A stretch of DNA of 64,000 nt. Origin: Pontibacter roseus DSM 17521 (GTDB lineage: Bacteria > Bacteroidota > Bacteroidia > Cytophagales > Hymenobacteraceae). Shown piece after piece: positions 62,208 through 64,000 of this stretch. The stretch covers positions 124,001 through 188,000 of the forward strand of contig NZ_KB890761.1 in NCBI RefSeq assembly GCF_000373265.1, in the 5' to 3' direction. The stretch's first letter is position 1. Every line of letters starts with the position of its first letter. Under the pieces are notes generated by a model. The model was not told the DNA's origin and ran no database searches. It saw only the letters and a list, made by a program, of their open reading frames with translations. Made by a program: the position numbers and the translations under genes.

Positions 62208-63989
62208 CTAAAATTTGCTGGTTATCCCGAAGTGTATCTTCGAGTATTTCAAGGACATAGGCTGTTGCTCCGAATGCCCGACGGAATACACCAACTGAAA
62301 AATACCTGCGCCGGTGCTGAAGCTGATACCGCCACCCACCCCCAGTGGCAGCCCCTCCGCCTGCGAGGCCTCCAAATCGCTGCGGTAGTAGCCCTGGTCA
62401 TAGAACAACAGCACATAGGAGTCTTCAGCCGTGAACAGGCGGTACTCCAACGTGCCCACACCGTAGGTGGAGGCATAAAAGAAGTACTCGTCAAAGCCCC
62501 GCAAAGAATTCAATCCACCCAGCCGGTACATGTCATTGAGGAAAATCTGGTCGTTGAGGAGGGCTTCTCCCCGCAGCCTAGCCAGCAGCGCGCTGTTCTT
62601 GCCAACCCGGAAAAAGTTCTCCAGCCGCAGGCCCAGGCTCAGCTGTGTCGTATTCACCTCCAACGTATCGTAAAACTCCTTCTCCAGCTCCGGGTTGCGC
62701 AACAGTTTTTTGCGGCCGGCCGCCAGCTGCAGCTCCACCAGCCGTCCTTTCCGGGGGAAGTAGAAATCGTCGAGGTTGTTCCAGAGGTAGTTCAGGCCGT
62801 AGGTATTGGTGCGGGCATCGGCCAGGTCCAGCGCCTTCAGGCTCTGCGGGTTGGCAGAAGAGAGGATGCGGGAGTTGCGCCACTCCGTAAACACGCTGAA
62901 GCGGCCGTACCGGATGGTGTTGTAGGCCAGTTGCACCCGCGGCTGCACCGTGATGAAGGAAGAATCCTGCTTGAGCAGGCCAAAGCGTGTGCCAAGCTCA
63001 AAAGGCGTTCCGAAGAGGTTGGGGTGCAGGTATTCGCCGTTGAGTATGACGGAGCCCCTGTTCACGCGCCGCCACTGCAGGCCCAGTTGCTTGCCGCTGC
63101 CCCTGATGTTGCGGATGTTCATGTTGGCCTCGCCCGTGATGAGCAGTTTGTTGTCGCTGCGGCCCGGGTCGGGCAGGAAGCCCACCACGCCATCCAGCTG
63201 GTTGGCCTGCCGGTCCTCCAGAAAATAAATCACCCGGGCTTTGTCACGGGCGAACTGCACCTGCGGCGGGCGCACCACTTTAATGTAAGGCAGGGCCGTG
63301 AGCATGCGCTGCGAGGCCAGCACCTGGTCCTGGTTGTAAGGCTGGCCAGGGTATAGCTGCAGGTAGCGCATCAGGAACTTAGCCTGCGTCTTGCTGCCGC
63401 CCATTACCTGCACCGTGTCATAAGTCACCACAAAGGCTTTCTCCACCATCAAGGCAGCGGATATCTTATTGTCTTTGATTTGGATGGAGTCCAGCCAGAC
63501 GGAGGCGAAGGGATAGCCGTTGCGCTCGGCGTAGTCGAGGATGCGCTGCTGCAGCTTCGCATACTCGGCTGGCTTGAAAGGCACGTTGCGATAGAACTTC
63601 TCCCGGAAGCCTGACTCCACCAGTACGCCTTCGCTCAGGTTGCCGTTGCGCAGTTCGGCCCAGTCGTAGCGGTTGCCGATGTGCAGTTTCACGTGGAGCG
63701 TATCGTTGCGCTTGTAAGAGCTGTCAGCAGAGGCGAGGAGGTAGGCATCCTGATGCAGCCGCTGTACCAGCGCTTGTACTTCTTTGCGTGCCTCTACTGT
63801 GTCAGGGACTTGAGTACGGTAGGTATACTGCCGCAGCACCTGTCGGTCGGGGCCAGTGGCGTATACCCTGAGCGCTGCCTTCGCCTGCGGCACCACCGGC
63901 TGTGGCACCGGCGGCTGTGGCTTCTCCTGCGCCTGCACCAGCGGCAGCCACACGAATAAGCACCAGACTAAGGCTGCGATTCTGTACAT
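62208..63989 (-). CDS. BamA/TamA family outer-membrane protein
   Basis: 593 residues with a signal peptide (IAALVWCLFVWLPLVQAQ). Two or three POTRA-like repeats lie in the first half (YDTVQVMGGSKTQAKFLMRYLQLYPGQPYNQDQVLASQRMLTALPYIKVV). The C-terminal ~320 residues form an Omp85-type barrel, with the L6-type motif GGLNSLRGFDEY and a final SLKYSKIHFGITSKF. It may insert outer-membrane proteins or move a substrate. It is shorter than BamA (~800), so it is more likely a TamA-like or specialised member. Only the C-terminal end (62208) and the N-terminus at 63989 are in view, and the gene is complete. Confidence 0.88.
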   Translation of the reverse strand: MYRIAALVWCLFVWLPLVQAQEKPQPPVPQPVVPQAKAALRVYATGPDRQVLRQYTYRTQVPDTVEARKEVQALVQRLHQDAYLLASADSSYKRNDTLHVKLHIGNRYDWAELRNGNLSEGVLVESGFREKFYRNVPFKPAEYAKLQQRILDYAERNGYPFASVWLDSIQIKDNKISAALMVEKAFVVTYDTVQVMGGSKTQAKFLMRYLQLYPGQPYNQDQVLASQRMLTALPYIKVVRPPQVQFARDKARVIYFLEDRQANQLDGVVGFLPDPGRSDNKLLITGEANMNIRNIRGSGKQLGLQWRRVNRGSVILNGEYLHPNLFGTPFELGTRFGLLKQDSSFITVQPRVQLAYNTIRYGRFSVFTEWRNSRILSSANPQSLKALDLADARTNTYGLNYLWNNLDDFYFPRKGRLVELQLAAGRKKLLRNPELEKEFYDTLEVNTTQLSLGLRLENFFRVGKNSALLARLRGEALLNDQIFLNDMYRLGGLNSLRGFDEYFFYASTYGVGTLEYRLFTAEDSYVLLFYDQGYYRSDLEASQAEGLPLGVGGGISFSTGAGIFQLVYSVGHSEQQPMSLKYSKIHFGITSKF

Positions 63990-64000
63990 TTGTGTTTTGT

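Overview
The window looks like chromosome from a Bacteroidota (Bacteroidetes) bacterium, most likely Cytophagales, and by overall feel close to Hymenobacteraceae such as Pontibacter. Reasons: type IX secretion parts and cargo (two PorP/SprF proteins, a PorE-like OmpA protein, gliding-motility type C-termini), TonB-dependent receptors with N-terminal carboxypeptidase-like domains, TTTG/TAnnTTTG promoters, near absence of Shine-Dalgarno sites, a 7TM-DISM kinase with a LytTR regulator, and moderately high GC genes separated by AT-rich gaps. The genus is inference.

Layout. 1-7.9 kb: tail of an upstream gene, a secreted metzincin protease, Hsp20, a DUF3667 membrane protein, dGTPase, a DUF72 protein and RlpA. 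8-12.7 kb (minus strand): an ECF sigma factor, a HEAT-repeat membrane protein in the anti-sigma position and two DUF4097 proteins form one operon; an S41 peptidase gene beside it carries the same ECF-type promoter. 13-27.8 kb (plus): a long cluster of TldD, PmbA/TldE, DUF4159, S41 peptidase, MoxR ATPase, a small unknown, DUF58, BatA-like, DUF4175 and a GATase-like membrane protein. An IVS-type four-helix-bundle gene framed by inverted heptad-repeat arms sits inside this cluster. 27.8-34.5 kb: small secreted proteins, an AAC(3)-I-like acetyltransferase, an alpha/beta hydrolase, a divergent kinase/LytTR pair and a gene broken by one in-frame TAG. 34.8-40.7 kb (plus): symporter, exported alpha/beta hydrolase, TonB receptor and 3-hydroxybutyrate dehydrogenase, read here as a 3-hydroxybutyrate (oligomer) uptake locus. 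40.8-53.1 kb (minus): two type IX cargo operons, the first encoding a 1397-residue protein with a DUF3494 (ice-binding-like) head, eleven PKD-like repeats and a sorting tail, followed by PorP and a PorE-like protein; the second a 1229-residue cargo with its own PorP. 53.6-56.5 kb: a PAS kinase, a SugE/Gdx-type exporter and two small unknowns. 56.9-62 kb (plus): an iron-type operon (TonB receptor, DUF4374 lipoprotein, PepSY membrane protein) behind a strong promoter overlapped by a 29-bp palindrome. 62-64 kb: an initiator tRNA-Met and a BamA/TamA-like outer-membrane protein.

A genome-scale signal cuts across these regions: the heptamer GGTATAG (complement CTATACC) is strongly over-represented on both strands, in genes in all three reading frames and in gaps, and at one place forms a short tandem run. 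The strongest candidates for something undescribed are this heptamer, the heptad-arm element around the four-helix-bundle gene, the ECF regulon with two near-identical promoters, and the hydroxybutyrate uptake locus.
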